A DNA stretch of 64,000 nt, taken from positions 50,357,313-50,421,312 of the forward strand of contig CM041298.1 of the NCBI GenBank assembly GCA_023052935.1, read 5' to 3'. Below are positions 45,005 through 55,786 of this stretch, piece after piece. The notes under the pieces are model-generated. The model was not told the DNA's origin. It saw only the letters and a list, made by a program, of their open reading frames with translations, and ran no database searches. Position 1 is the first letter of the stretch. Every line of letters starts with the position of its first letter. Source of the DNA: Piezodorus guildinii (Eukaryota > Arthropoda > Insecta > Hemiptera > Pentatomidae). The translations under genes and the position numbers were made by a program.

Positions 45005-45404
45005 TTTATTTTATTTATTTATTTAAAGAAATTTACAACTGTATTAAATAAATAGAACAAGTAAATAGGCTGTATATATGATTAGTACACATGGTAGTCC
45101 TGAGAAAAAACTACCCATTGGTAGCACTCCAATGTCTTATGTTAATAGGTCTCTTGGCCATCTTCTTTTAAGGGGCCTCGGTGGGTTGTCGGGAATAGAT
45201 ATGGAGGAGAGGTCACGGATAAGCGGGTTTGAGTGGGCAGGGAGTTTGGAATGAAAAGAGGTATATCTGTAACGGGCCAAGTCTTCAACTAATGGGATAT
45301 TTAGGTCTTTATGGATGATTTTATTAGTAACAAAGTAAGGAGCATTGAGGATTTTACGAAGGATTTTGGACTGCAAGGATTGGATGCGAGAGGAATTCGA
45401 TGGT
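45005..45404 (-). mobile_element. LINE A2, 5'-truncated, reverse
   Basis: A 12-bp duplication GAATGCGTTCTT (44993-45004 and 45405-45416). The minus-strand frame is open: SKILRKILNAPYFVTNKIIH, LNIPLVEDLARYRYTSFHSK and PPRPLKRRWPRDLLT. The 3' UTR and tail are at the left edge. Confidence 0.88.
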
Positions 45405-45545
45405 GAATGCGTTCTTAAATTCTAGATTCATACGTGGGACCGTCATAACACTCCATAACGATTAGAATTTTTCTTCACTGTGATATAATGTTTATATTTA
45501 CTCGGTTTTATTGATTCCCTCAGAAACTATATTCATTATTCATTT

Positions 45546-46015
45546 TTGTCTATTCAATACTTACTGGACAAACTCTCAAATGTTCCGCTTAACTACAAAA
45601 GACTCATCTACATGGCTACTATAAAGCCGACATGGACTTACGGAGTAGAGCTTTGGGGCTCTACTAAACCATCAAATTCTTCGTTCGTAAAATCCTCAAT
45701 GCTCCTTATTTTGTCACGAATAAACTCATCCATAAAGACCTAAATGTTCTCTATGTGGCTGACTTGGCCCGAACTAGGTACCACTACTTTCATGACAAAC
45801 TCCATTCTCACTCTAATCCTCTAGTTTCAAACCTTGCTGCCTCTACAATTCCTGATAATCCTCCTAGGCGTCTGAAAAGAAGAAGGCCCCGAGACCTTCT
45901 GATTTAGCATAGTTTTTTGGAGATCTGCCAATGGGCAGTATCTCTACATGTGAATCATGACAGTATAATCTTGTATCACATTTACTAAACGTATTTTATG
46001 ATACAGTTAATATCA
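45546..46015 (+). mobile_element. LINE A2 fragment, forward
   Basis: LLDKLSNVPLNYKRLIYMAT, KPTWTYGVELWGSTKPSNSS, a short deletion and frame change, then RKILNAPYFVTNK-type and PPRRLKRRRPRDLLI. It lies 140 bp from the reverse copy at 45.0 kb, giving an inverted pair with shared sequence. Confidence 0.8.
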
Positions 46016-46020
46016 ATAAC

Positions 46021-46645
46021 TTAACAGATCGATGGATTTCAAAGCCCTCTGAATCCAGTTTATAACGGCCTATGATGGTCTCGTTCTCCGATTCAACAAA
46101 CTATTTAACTACTAAACTAAATATTTAATAACTGTTATTTGGAAAAAGGGGCGACTAACATTTGCTCGTAGCCTCAAACGAGTCGTTATTATAAGTCGCC
46201 GAATTTTCCGACGAACCGTGTAACTTCGTCGAGGGTAAATAAATAAATTAATAGAAAACATAAACAAACTTATATTAATTAAAGGGATTACAAAATACAG
46301 GTCATATATATATATACAAGCGATGTTCTGTCCTTCCTTCTTTGTGACAATTTTCTACTCTTTCCTGAGACTATTTTCTACGATGACGTGCTAGAAAATA
46401 CAGCTAGAAAAGTGCGATTTGCCAACATACGATTAATATGAGACATTTCGCGACGGCCATCATAAACTCACAATGCCCTCTGCCCAGCGGTCACTTAACA
46501 GCTGATCGAAAACTAAATAAAACAAAAGCCTGTCGTGCTTGCACATACTTGTTCCGAATAAACGTACAAAATACAAATACATATTGAGGAATATAAAATA
46601 TAACTATTTCAAGTCTTAACAATAACTAAACAAACGATTTCACCC
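46021..46645. other. No gene recognised
   Basis: Moderately complex sequence with a short inverted motif (CTCGTAGCCTCAAACGAG near 46163). Not assignable; a solo LTR cannot be excluded. Confidence 0.35.
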
Positions 46646-46649
46646 AGAA

Positions 46650-46900
46650 CTCAGATATCGTAAGGATGATGAATGTAGGCCGGCTTATATGAAGATCCGG
46701 CCCAGGATCAGATTTCCAGGATGGTCCTTAATGAAAAGATTTATGGGACAAGAAGAGTGGTAAGACCTCGGCTTCTATAGATCGATGGTGTGGCGGGAGA
46801 CCCATCTTGAAGATCCGCAATAGGAGATCGGTGGCAACCAACAGAGAAGACTGGCGGGACAAGGTGCAGGAGTCCTTGACTTACAACAGGAGTTGATGAT
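46650..46900 (+). mobile_element. LINE 3' end of the GRP..RW type
   Basis: Decayed coding for a VRPRLL.IDGVAGD...IGDRWQ segment followed by EDWRDKVQESLTYNRS and a stop, then (GAT)n. This is the usual C-terminal signature of EN-RT LINEs lacking RNase H. Family not determined. Confidence 0.55.
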
Positions 46901-46904
46901 GATG

Positions 46905-47510
46905 ATTATTGCGACAACGGATCAAGCCTTCTCTTGAGCACTATCTATTTATATATACATATTACATCCCCTCATATTTACATCCCTAGAAGGAAATATT
47001 TGTTCATAACGCTTAAAATGTATTTTTTTTTTTTTTTTGTGTGTTTTATTTTAAACTAAAATCATGATCGAATTCAGAGCAGGGTTAGAGTATTGGAATA
47101 GGTGCTCAACCTCTTGGTTATCAGCACCGAATATATTTATATTAACAGATCTTTTTTTTTTTTTTAACACGTTTAAAATAATATTGCATTCACATTTTTT
47201 TATTTATCTATTCTTTAAAAATTAATTTATTCCATTTCTTTCTTTTATTTTTTCCTATTCTTTCTTTTATTTTTCCTATTCTTTCTTTTCTTTTTTTATT
47301 TATTTATTATTTATTTTTCCTTATAGTTGCTGGAGCAGATGACATATGTTTTATTGAGAGAGGCACTCTACACAATTCACAGATTGGTTCGGGCTGCCTG
47401 AGGATTAGGTGGTATTCAGAGCAGTATTAGCAAAAATAGTGTGAATTCTGGCTCAGTTGAATTGTCTGCTTCAATTCCAATAAGAAAGATATGATAACAT
47501 ACCTTGTTTC
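46905..47510. other. T-rich low-complexity DNA
   Basis: Runs of T at 47025-47040 and 47150-47165 and repeated CTATTCTTTCTTTTATTTTT at 47210-47300. No gene. Confidence 0.5.
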
Positions 47511-47512
47511 AT

Positions 47513-47842
47513 CTAGTATAGATCTCCAGTAAAGGAAACAGTTAGTAGTCGAAATGCCCAAAGATAAACAAAGGTGCGACACTTAAATCCTCCCACATCT
47601 GTCTCCTTCTCTATTATCATGTTTCTACTCTTAGCATCCTGTTTCTCATTAGTGTACCAGATCATTGATTTTTGTGAGTATTTCCACTTTAGCTGTTTAA
47701 TGTAGTGTAAATGTTTCACTGAGATATTTCTAAATGGTAAATGTGGAATGGCTTTGTCATACTTACCCAATTTTATATGAACCTCAGGGGAGTGGAGAAC
47801 ATATGCCCATTGGATAAATCGAATGTGATCTTCTTCAATATT
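47513..47842 (-). other. Unidentified open frame, possibly coding
   Basis: The minus strand is open for about 107 codons without needing the Met at 47770. It reads EEDHIRFIQWAYVLHSPEVH, then KLGKYDKAIPHLPFRNISVK and KWKYSQKSMIWYTNEK. The composition is protein-like. I recognise no family. A SINE 5 piece abuts its 5' side. It could be an exon, a relic of an unknown element, or chance. Confidence 0.3.
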
Positions 47843-47845
47843 TCA

Positions 47846-48010
47846 GCGTCTCTATGAACGCGCGTTGTCCAGGATCCCAGATCACCAGAAACGTAGAAAA
47901 AAATAATCACGAGCTCGCGTCTCGGTGCCGAGGTTGGCATTAATCTCTTGCCCTTCTTCCCTGGCCTCAGAAACCCGCATATAGCCAACAAAGGCAAGGT
48001 AGGGTTACCA
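47846..48010 (+). mobile_element. SINE family 5 fragment
   Basis: GCGCGTTGTCCAGGATCCCA, AAAAATAATCACGAGCTCGC and GTCTCGGTGCCGAGG align with the 42.1-42.4 kb copy. Head missing. Confidence 0.5.
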
Positions 48011-48121
48011 AACTCCATTAATTCAAAAATAGATATATTTAACTTAAATGAATATTTTTGCCTAAACATGTAAACTGTGATACAACTATCTTAATATAAC
48101 TGATAAAAGTAACTTTTTCTA

Positions 48122-48292
48122 GAGATGAGTTTTTCACATTCTGGAGCATCTGCTCGTTTTTGTTTAGGTGGCTCGTATTTGTACAAGGTAGAATTGTTTC
48201 CTCATAAACTGAGAGAGAAATATTTGTGATATTCGGCTATTTTCTGAACATAAACGAATGTCACTCCAGAATGGGAATACTCTCATTTGTAG
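48122..48292. mobile_element. Small inverted-repeat element (MITE-like)
   Basis: GATGAGTTTTTCACATTCTG, then GAGCATCTGCTCGTTT, at the left is inverse to AAACGAATGTCACTCCAGAA, then TGGGAATACTCTCATT, at the right. About 170 bp, imperfect arms, no coding. Confidence 0.5.
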
Positions 48293-48389
48293 AGCAAGTG
48301 ACTTGTTTTGCCAATAGAGCATATAAATAATGTAAGTTACAAAACTGTAAATTTGAAATTTCTGAACAGTATATTAACAGCCGAAGTGA

Positions 48390-48660
48390 TTAGGGGGGTC
48401 ACCTGTGGTGTAGTGGCTAGCATAACTTCCTTTTATTGCCAATGTCACGGGTTCAAACCTGACAGGTGGCCCTTGGATTTATTAATGGAGTAAAATTAAG
48501 TTATGTCGTCCTTCGAGGTAAAAAGGTGGTCCCGAGCCTGTGCGATTTCATGTACTCGTTAAAAATTTACTGCCCTAATAAAAACGGGATAGACAAAATT
48601 TATGACTCCGGCTGTAGCGTCTTCCGACGAACCACAGTGACCTTAAATGAATAAACAAAC
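48390..48660 (+). mobile_element. SINE family 3
   Basis: Head GGGGTCACCTGTGGTGTAGT (A box TGGTGTAGTGG) and B box-like GGGTTCAAACCTG. The body has CGTCCTTCGAGG, GTGGTCCCGAGCC and TACTCGTTAAA, and the tail is AATAAACAAACAACAAA. tRNA-derived, transcribed by RNA polymerase III by analogy. Confidence 0.82.
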
Positions 48661-49057
48661 AACAAAGCTGTGTGTTGTTTGCTCACAATTTTGTTTTATT
48701 ATGAGAGAGTAAGCAGATTCATATTCTTTCCTTTATTGATCAACTCGAGGGTCAAAATAATTGACCAAGATACTACAGTAACGAGTTGAACCAATAACAA
48801 AGTTATACCAAGCCTGACAAATACCCTAAGGTATAAAAAAAACAAGAGATAGAAGGGGGAGTACAGAGAAGGGAGAGGTGGCTGCGCAAAGATGGGACTC
48901 ACTGTTTATGTAGCGGTAAGGTCAAGGGCATAGGGCGTAGTACCCTCTCCCCCCCTCAGAGAAATCTTCCCCGCCCCCCCCTCAACATCTTCGGCACAAG
49001 CCTCTTTTCTCATTTGAACATGGATATCTTTTTTTGGCTGGGGGTCAGTAGTTCTTA
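48661..49057. other. No gene recognised
   Basis: C-rich runs at 48940-48985 within AT-rich DNA. Confidence 0.4.
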
Positions 49058-49365
49058 TTGTGTAACGTTTATTTTTTTTAAAGAAAAAAAATAACGAATT
49101 TGACAGGCTTTATCTCTGTTGGTGTAGCTCGGAAAAAATTTTGAAGATAGCTTACCCGTCAGAAATGTAATGAAAAATGTTTTTCGTTATATAACATTTG
49201 TCGCTAGAACCCACCGTTTAGGAACTATATTGCTTTCAATGAAAAAAAAATCATATTTTTTTTCAGTATTGTGTAACGTCTTTTTCACTATCGAAAATCT
49301 AACACGTCTCTGTGATTGTTGCACGGATTGAAAATTGACGACAGTTGTCTTGTCAGAAATCACGT
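49058..49365. repeat. Tandem repeat T, left units
   Basis: Unit 1 (49058-49270) has TGTAACGTTTATTTTTTTTA, GTCAGAAATGTAATGAAAAA and CGCTAGAACCCACCGTTTAG. Unit 2 begins at 49271 with TGTAACGTCTTTTTCACTAT and is cut by LINE B after GTCAGAAATCACG. Confidence 0.7.
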
Positions 49366-52063
49366 TTTTTTATTTTATTTATTTGTTTATTATTATTTAT
49401 TATTTTTTTTTTTTTTTTGTGACGTTGGTTCAAACGCCCTACTCACATATTTTAGTTCACAAAATACCACAAACAGTCATGGATTCCTCTGAGGTAAAAC
49501 TCCCATTGTCCGGAAGTAAACTAGTCCCCCGTTCCGGTCTCCGGGTGGGGACTGCTTCAAGGGAATCATGGCGCAAGATGAAAATTAGAGATCTAACCAT
49601 AGGGACGTGGAACGTTAGAAGTTTAAATACGGCAGGTGGGTTAAAGTCGGTCGCGAATGAAGTCAAGGGGTACCATTTAGATATCGTTGCATTACAAGAG
49701 ATTCGCTGGCCAGGGGAGGGTTCGTTAACGGAAGGAAAGTATACTATTTGGTACGGGGGGAGCGTTAATTATTGTTTAGGTACCGGATTTCTGGTTAGGA
49801 ATAGATTGCTTATTTCAAGGTCGTTGGCTTAAAATCGCGTTTATAAACATGCATTGTCCCACCTAAGACAGTGATGATGAAGTAAAATGTGAATTTTATG
49901 ATAAACTAGAGTCGGTTTACGATAAGTTAACGCGAAATTACATTAAGATAATACTAGGCGACGCGAACGCAAAGGTTGGAAGGGAAGAAGTATATCGTCC
50001 TACAATCGGTAAAGAAAGTTTGCACGAATATAGTAATGATAATGGGACCCGACTAATAAACTTTGCCATTCGAAGAACCTAATAATCAAAATTACTACGT
50101 TTAAACATAAGAATATTCATAGGTATACGTGGACATCGCCGGATGGACAAACTCGGAATCAAATAGATCATGTTTTAGTACAAAACAGATGGCAAAGTAG
50201 TATAATTAACGTGAGATCGTATCGTGGTGCAGAATGCGATTCTGATCATGAATTAGTAATCGCGAAACTTCGACAAAAACTAAATACAAAAAAGAGAACA
50301 CCGAACTATATTCATCCCGAGAATTTTGATTTAGTTGAACTGAACCACCCCGAAATTAGAAAACAATTCGCGATAGAAGTAAGAAATAGGTTCGAAGCTT
50401 TGGAATCTTCAGACGAGGAACACGAAGATATAAGCAAATTATGGAAAGGGATCAGGGTTAATATTAAAGAGGTCGGTAATTTGTGTCTTGGGAAAATCGA
50501 AAATAAAAAGAACAAACCGTGGTTCGACAGGAATCGTCAAAACAGGTGTGAAAAAAGAAAAACCGTTAAACTGAATTCCTTAAATAATCCAAGCGATAAC
50601 AATGTGGCTTACTTTCGGTTAGTAAAAAATGAAACTTCAAAATTCTTAAAAAATAAGAAAAGAGAGAATCTTAAAGGCAAAACAATAGAAATAGAAAAAC
50701 AAGAAGCGAAATAACGTAAGAGATGTACAAGGTATAAACAAATCGCGTAAAAGATTTGAACTTCTATTGAATGTGGTTAAAGATGCGAATAACAATATAA
50801 TTGGGATCCGACTGAGATATTAAATAAATTTAAACAACACATTGAGGTTATTCTAAATACGGAAAATAATAATCAATCTCCTCCCTCTGAATACCAGAGC
50901 GCTGAACCATGGATAGACGCACCGAGTAAAGAGGAAGTCGAAATGGCGATAGGAAAATTAAAACGTTATAAAGCAGTAGGAAATGATATATATCACGAGT
51001 GAATTAATCAAGGCGTGTGGAGAAGTGGGCGTTTCCAAATTACATGTTTTAGTTAAAAATATCTGGGAAAATGGAAAATGCCCGAAGAATGGAAAGAATC
51101 AATACTTATTCCGATTCACAAAAAAGAACCGAGAAAGGATTGTAACAACTATCGTGGGATCTCTCTTCTCCCAGTATGCTATAAAATATTCTCGTCAACA
51201 CTAACTAGTCGAATAACGGAATACGCTGAGGAAATTATCGGAGATACTAATGTGGTTTTAGGCGGAATCGCTCGACTATTGATCAAATATTTTCCTTACG
51301 TCAAATATTAGAGAAGAAGCTGGAATACAACGGTGTAGTCCATCAACTCTATATCGATTTTAAGAAGGCTTATGATTCCATAGACCGTCAGAAGCTGTAT
51401 AACATCATGATCAAACAGGGAATACCTAGAAAGTTAGTAAGCCTAGTAGAGATGTGTTTGTCGGAAACATTTCATAAAGTTAGAATCTGTCAATAATTAC
51501 TCCGAGAGATTTGAGGTGCGATCGGGTTTGAAACAGGGTGACTCCCTTTCATCCTGTTTTGTTTAATACAAGAAACAATGAAATCCAGGAAGAAATAAAG
51601 TCCCGGTTAAAGATGGGAAATGCGTGTTATTATTCAGTTGCTAAATTACTTAGCTCGCGGCTTCTGTCTAAAAACTTAAAGGTTAGAATTTATAAAACTA
51701 TTATTCTTCCGACGGTTCTTTACGGATGTGAAACGTGGCCGCTTAATTTGAGGGATGACAACGGCTTAAGGTTTTCGAAATAAGGTACTGCGTAAAATAT
51801 TTTGTCCAAAGAGAGATGAGGCACTGGGAGTTTAGAAGGTTGCACAACGCGAGTTTGTACCCTGTGAATATAATTGAGTTGATAGCATCTCGGAGATGCA
51901 AATGGCGCGTAAAGTTGTTGGGCTCGGAGGAATGGATTCAGGCTGATCTCGAAGGCTTGGGCTTGACCGGCGAACATTGGACGAGTCTGTGCAGGCGAAG
52001 TTTGGAGGTATCGGCAACGAACCTTCGGGTTCGGTAAGCCTATTATTATTTTATTTTTTTTTT
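49366..52063 (+). mobile_element. LINE B, longest copy (RTE-like EN-RT LINE)
   Basis: About 2.7 kb between halves of tandem repeat T. It carries endonuclease, RT up to motif B, then a deletion removing the YADD region, the C-terminal part, and a (TATTA)n tail at 52040-52055 preceded by ACCTTCGGGTTCGGTAAGCC. There is no ORF1 or RNase H. Single-ORF EN-RT with a microsatellite tail fits the RTE clade, though CR1-like alternatives exist. Confidence 0.82.
49480..52037 (+). pseudogene. LINE B endonuclease-reverse transcriptase, broken
   Basis: Starts MDSSEVKLPLSGSKLVPRS. Endonuclease motifs are LTIGTWNVRSL, DIVALQEIRWPG, IILGDANAKVG and, after frameshifts (first near 49830), DSDHELVIAKL. RT follows with PEEWKESILIPIHKKEPRKD, CNNYRGISLLPVCYKIFS, YIDFKKAYDSIDRQKLY (motif A) and GLKQGDSLSS (motif B). 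Then sequence jumps near 51570 to EIQEEIKSRL, skipping the YADD block, and ends ETWPLNLRDDNG..., SATNLRVR. At least five frameshifts or stops plus the deletion make it non-functional. Confidence 0.85.
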
Positions 52064-52265
52064 TTTTGTAACGTCTTTTTCACCCTTAAAAATGTAAAAT
52101 CCGTCTAGCCCCGTCAGGGTTGCTTCGGACCAAAATTTGACGAAGGCCTCCATGTCATAAATTTGATGAAAAGTGTTTTTTGTTTTATAAAATCTTTCGC
52201 TAGAACCTACCGTTTAGGAGTATATTCGTTGGAATCAAAATAGTCACGTTTCACATAAGTTAGTT
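52064..52265. repeat. Tandem repeat T, right unit
   Basis: TGTAACGTCTTTTTCACCCT, GTCATAAATTTGATGAAAAG and CGCTAGAACCTACCGTTTAG match unit 1 at 49.06 kb. Confidence 0.7.
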
Positions 52266-52551
52266 TAGTGTTAGGGCTTTATTGACAAGCTCTTTCACAA
52301 AGACAGTTGTGTTGGTGTTGCATTGAAAATCTGAAGTTATTCCCGTATATAAAAATTATCATTGGGTCCTGGTTAATGGTGTTTTATATTGATTCAAATG
52401 AAAAATGTTATCAATGCTCCAATGTCTATTTCCTTATGTAGTTCTCATAACCAGCTATAGCTGGCGTTAATATCAAACCATCTGTTTCAAAGTTGGAAAT
52501 TTTGCTTCCAACATATCCATGTTCCATCGTTGTTTCAAAGAAAAAAATCTG
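52266..52551. other. No gene recognised
   Basis: Unassigned AT-rich DNA between repeat T and R copy 8. Confidence 0.4.
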
Positions 52552-53000
52552 GTGCGGGCAACATACGACTTATACTTACCTCCATTTTTAAAATCAATGA
52601 AATAATTTTCAAATACAGTAAGAGATAAAAATGAGTGGAACCATTAAAGAATTAATTAAATGAAATTTCTAAAGCAATATGTGTTTTATTAAAAAATCGA
52701 TTGTATTATTGTCTAAAAATAATCAGTTAGTTTTATCGGTTTTTCTCCACTCTCTACTAACTTTAAAAGCTTTTGTATGAGATAATATTTTTTCTAAAAT
52801 CTTTAGCTTTCCAACGGTATATCATCCATGTATATTACTGTTTTTATGTTCAAAAACAAAAAATTGCATTAAAAAAATATTTTTTCAGTTTTCTCCTTTA
52901 GTTACTTTTCGAATTCGCTCAACTTGCATATTTAGCTGCTTTTCATTAGTGGAAACAAGATGATATAGTTATTTTTATAGAATCAACAAAATTAAAGGTA

Positions 53001-53898
53001 TTGGGTTGATGCAAAATTAATGCAGGTTTCCTCTATTGCAATATCTTAATTCCAATTGTGTAAACAAAGCTAATCCTAACATTGATCATTATTATACCAA
53101 AACAAACCTTATTAATACCCTCTCTTTCACCATGAATTTGTTTAGTAAAATCGTTTTGTTCAGTGTGTTCAAAGGTCTTGAATCGAAAATGTCAAAGTGC
53201 GATTTTCGTCAAATTTATTTTTACGAACTTAAATTAGGGCGCAGCGCTGCGCAAACGGCTCGTAATATTAATGAAGTGTGGGGTCAGGGGGCTATTAATG
53301 AGTGCACGGTGCAGCGTTGGTTCCAGAAGTTTCGCAGAGGAGATTTCGACCTCGAAGACAAGGAAGGTCGGGGCCGTCATCTTGCTCTGGACAACGACCA
53401 GCTGAGGTCAAAAGTGGAAGAAGACCCAACCAAAACCACACGAGAAATGGCGGCGGAACTCGGAACTCAAAAATTGCAACGTCTTTGCCCAGCATTGATG
53501 AATCGGAAGGGGCCGATCCTGCTCCACGATAACGCCAGACCACACGTTGCACAACCAACGCTTCGACGACTGCACGAGTTGGGCTACGAAGTTCTCCAAC
53601 ATCCGCCTTATTCACCTGACCTCTCTCCTACAGACTTCCACTTTTTCAGGCATCTGGACAACTTTTTGAGGGAGAAAAATTTTCAAAACCTGGACGACAT
53701 TGAAAATTCTTTTCGTGATTTCATTGAGTCCAGGGATTCGGATTTTTTTTCTGGTGGAATAAGAAAGCCTGTTGAACGTTGGCAAAAGTGCATTGATTCA
53801 GATGTAAATTATTTTGATTAAATATATATGGTTAAAGTAAAGATATGGCGTATTTACAATACCTACTAAAAACCTGCATTAATTTTGCATCAACCCAA
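53001..53898 (+). mobile_element. Internally deleted mariner element
   Basis: 898 bp with 29-bp terminal inverted repeats that are identical at both ends (TTGGGTTGATGCAAAATTAA...) and a TA target duplication (52999-53000 and 53899-53900). It is inserted in repeat R. Full mariners are about 1.3 kb, so about 0.4 kb is missing, all from inside the transposase. Identical ends point to recent mobility, presumably driven in trans. Confidence 0.93.
53189..53821 (+). CDS. mariner transposase with in-frame internal deletion
   Basis: 210 codons from MSKCDFRQIYFYELKLGRSA, chosen because mariner transposases start this way; the frame is open further upstream from 53036. Residues 1-92 hold the paired HTH DNA-binding region (TVQRWFQKFRRGDFDLEDKEG, then TTREMAAELG). 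At about residue 92 it jumps to QKLQRLCPALMNRKGP, removing the WVPHEL linker and the segment with the first catalytic Asp. Asp2 (LLHDNARPH, D114) and Asp3 (YSPDLSPTD, D149), spaced as DD34D, remain. The protein could bind the ends but should not cut. No stop or frameshift lies in the 210 codons. Whether it is expressed is unknown. Confidence 0.9.
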   Translation: MSKCDFRQIYFYELKLGRSAAQTARNINEVWGQGAINECTVQRWFQKFRRGDFDLEDKEGRGRHLALDNDQLRSKVEEDPTKTTREMAAELGTQKLQRLCPALMNRKGPILLHDNARPHVAQPTLRRLHELGYEVLQHPPYSPDLSPTDFHFFRHLDNFLREKNFQNLDDIENSFRDFIESRDSDFFSGGIRKPVERWQKCIDSDVNYFD

Positions 53899-54184
53899 TA
53901 CTTCAGGGAAAGAACATTTAAAATATCGGCATTTAAGCCCTGTCAGACCATTTTAATTAGAATGAAAACTACATGATATTAAAGCCCATTAAATTTTACA
54001 TCGATATAGCGAGTTTAGTCAAAATCGTCTGAACCGTTTTCTAGAAAATCGACAAAAGGTGCTAATTGCATGGTATAAAGTGGTTTTTCTAGAAAGTTCA
54101 TTTTGATGAAAAAGGTTTTGTAACGTCTCAGGTGTATATTTTTCTTAAATAAGAAATTTCAGTTTCATAGGAATTTCAGTTTCA

Positions 54185-54573
54185 AGGTAAATATATAAAT
54201 TGAATGAATTCGATAACCAACTAAAGGAAAAAATATTTTTTTAATGCAATTTTTCGTTTTTGAACATAAGAACAGAAATATACATGTATGATACACCGTT
54301 GGAAAGCTAAAGATTTTAGAAAAAATATTATCTTATACACAAACTTTTAAAAGCTTTTACATAGAGAGTGATAAAAAGCCGATAAAACTAAGTAATTGTT
54401 TTAGATAATAATATAATAGATTTTTTATTAAAACAATTGTTTGTATAGAAATTCAATTTAATTTTTTTTTTTTAATATTTTCATGTATTTTAATCTATAA
54501 CTGTATTTGAAAATTCTTTCATTGATTTTAAAAATGGAGGTAAGTGAAAGTCGTGTTTTGCCCGCAACAGATT
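54185..54573 (+). repeat. Dispersed repeat R, copy 9 (right half)
   Basis: Plus-strand R from GAATTCGATAACCAACTAAA to GGAGGTAAGTGAAAGTCGTG. It meets copy 8 in opposite orientation, making an inverted pair around 54180. Confidence 0.78.
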
Positions 54574-54680
54574 TTTTACTTTCACTTACTATATATAGTA
54601 AGGGAAAGAATTGCGATCGTGAAAATTTTCGAATTCCAGTTTTCAACGGAAATACACATTTTAGGGTCCCCAAAACCCCA
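54574..54680 (+). repeat. Dispersed repeat R, copy 10 (left end)
   Basis: Begins ACTTTCACTTACTATATATA right after the right end of copy 9, so the two are joined end to end. It stops after ACATTTTAGGGTCCCC. Confidence 0.78.
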
Positions 54681-55137
54681 CTGTCTTGGGATCTATTGAG
54701 AGGTTACCAACTCTCGCATAGTCATCAGGATTTCCAGTTTCTTGGCGAGATTTTTCAAGCCTTTACTCCACTTTGACTGGAGAGACTGCAACACCGATGC
54801 TTCATCACTATAGTCCGGTCAATAGAGGTTCAAAAGGAGGGTTCACCCTACAAAAGATGTGTCATTTTATTTTAAATGTATTTTGAGATATTGTTAAGGA
54901 CCATTAGGTATTGCTTAATCCAGGTTTTCGTCATCCCCACCCTTTGCTTCGTCCACCATCTAGAGAAAACGGTCAGCAATAGGCCTTTGTTCAGCTTTTG
55001 TCCTCTAGCTCATTCCCAATGCATTTTTCAATTTCTAAGTTTTTTTATAAAAATGTAGGCAACAAAGTTTTCAATAAATTCGGCACAAATAGATTTTTCG
55101 CAAGGCAAAGCGTATTTGAGCTGGAAGGAGTAAATGG

Positions 55138-55603
55138 CGACTATGTTTCTATCATCAAGCAGCGGATTCGGTCAAAGTGGGGACAGATTTGGCATGACAC
55201 TACTGACAACAAATTAAGGGAAATAAGAAGGGACATCTCCCATTGGCACGACAAAAGCGAAGGGAAGAGGTTATCCTGGCGCGCCTGCGTATTGGACACA
55301 CCCGACTAACTCACGGACATCTCATGGCACGGGAACCTCTTACGGACTGCCCAGCATGCGGTTGCCCAATCTCTGTTTAACACATTTTGACAGAGTGTAG
55401 GGCTTATGATAATCATAGAGCACATATTGCAATTGACACTGACTTACCAACCGTTTTACAAGACAACATACAGACAACCGCAAAACTTTTTGATTTCCTA
55501 CGAGAGACCGACTTGTACAATAGACTAATATTTAATCCGTTTATCATAGTGATGTAAGGCGAAAATGATCCAAGTGGTTTACGCCTACAAAAAAAAAAAA
55601 AAA
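55138..55603 (+). mobile_element. LINE F 3' end (RNase H-class LINE)
   Basis: A 13-bp duplication AAGGAGTAAATGG (55125-55137 and 55604-55616) and an A tail (55588-55603). The coding, with one frameshift and one stop, reads QRIRSKWGQIWHDTTDNKLR, then LARLRIGHTRLTHGHLMARE, CPACGCPISV, stop, HILTECRAYDNHRAHI. This is the region after RNase H in R1/I-like LINEs with its CCHC motif. It is a different family from the LINE at 1.9 kb. Confidence 0.88.
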
Positions 55604-55786
55604 AAGGAGTAAATGGAGTACACACAACATAATATTGCTGATGGATGTAGTTGACGTAATCTATAAAAAGTTGCGAATTTCGAGTCCAAACAACTTAGTG
55701 GTGTAGATGCCCACCATCTATGGCAGTGAGATGATTTGATGGGAGCTCGAAATCAATATGAGCCATTTTTATAATATACATTCATT

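Larger units (their letters stand above)
52552..54175 (-). repeat. Dispersed repeat R, copy 8, reverse, split by mariner
   Basis: The right end at 52552 (AATCTGGTGCGGGCAACATA, CTTATACTTACCTCC) leads through the interior to 53000. After the mariner (53001-53898) it resumes with TTAAAATATCGGCATTTAAGC and CATCGATATAGCGAGTTTAG to about 54175. Confidence 0.85.

Noticed and set aside
46140..46640. Solo LTR
   Set aside because: No matching second copy, no TG...CA pair or duplication could be fixed.
49058..52265. CRISPR-like or phage repeat array
   Set aside because: Units are ~210 bp, diverged, and the context is eukaryotic; the spacing comes from a LINE insertion.
53295..53615. Minus-strand and other-frame ORFs in the mariner
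   Set aside because: Shadows of the transposase reading frame.
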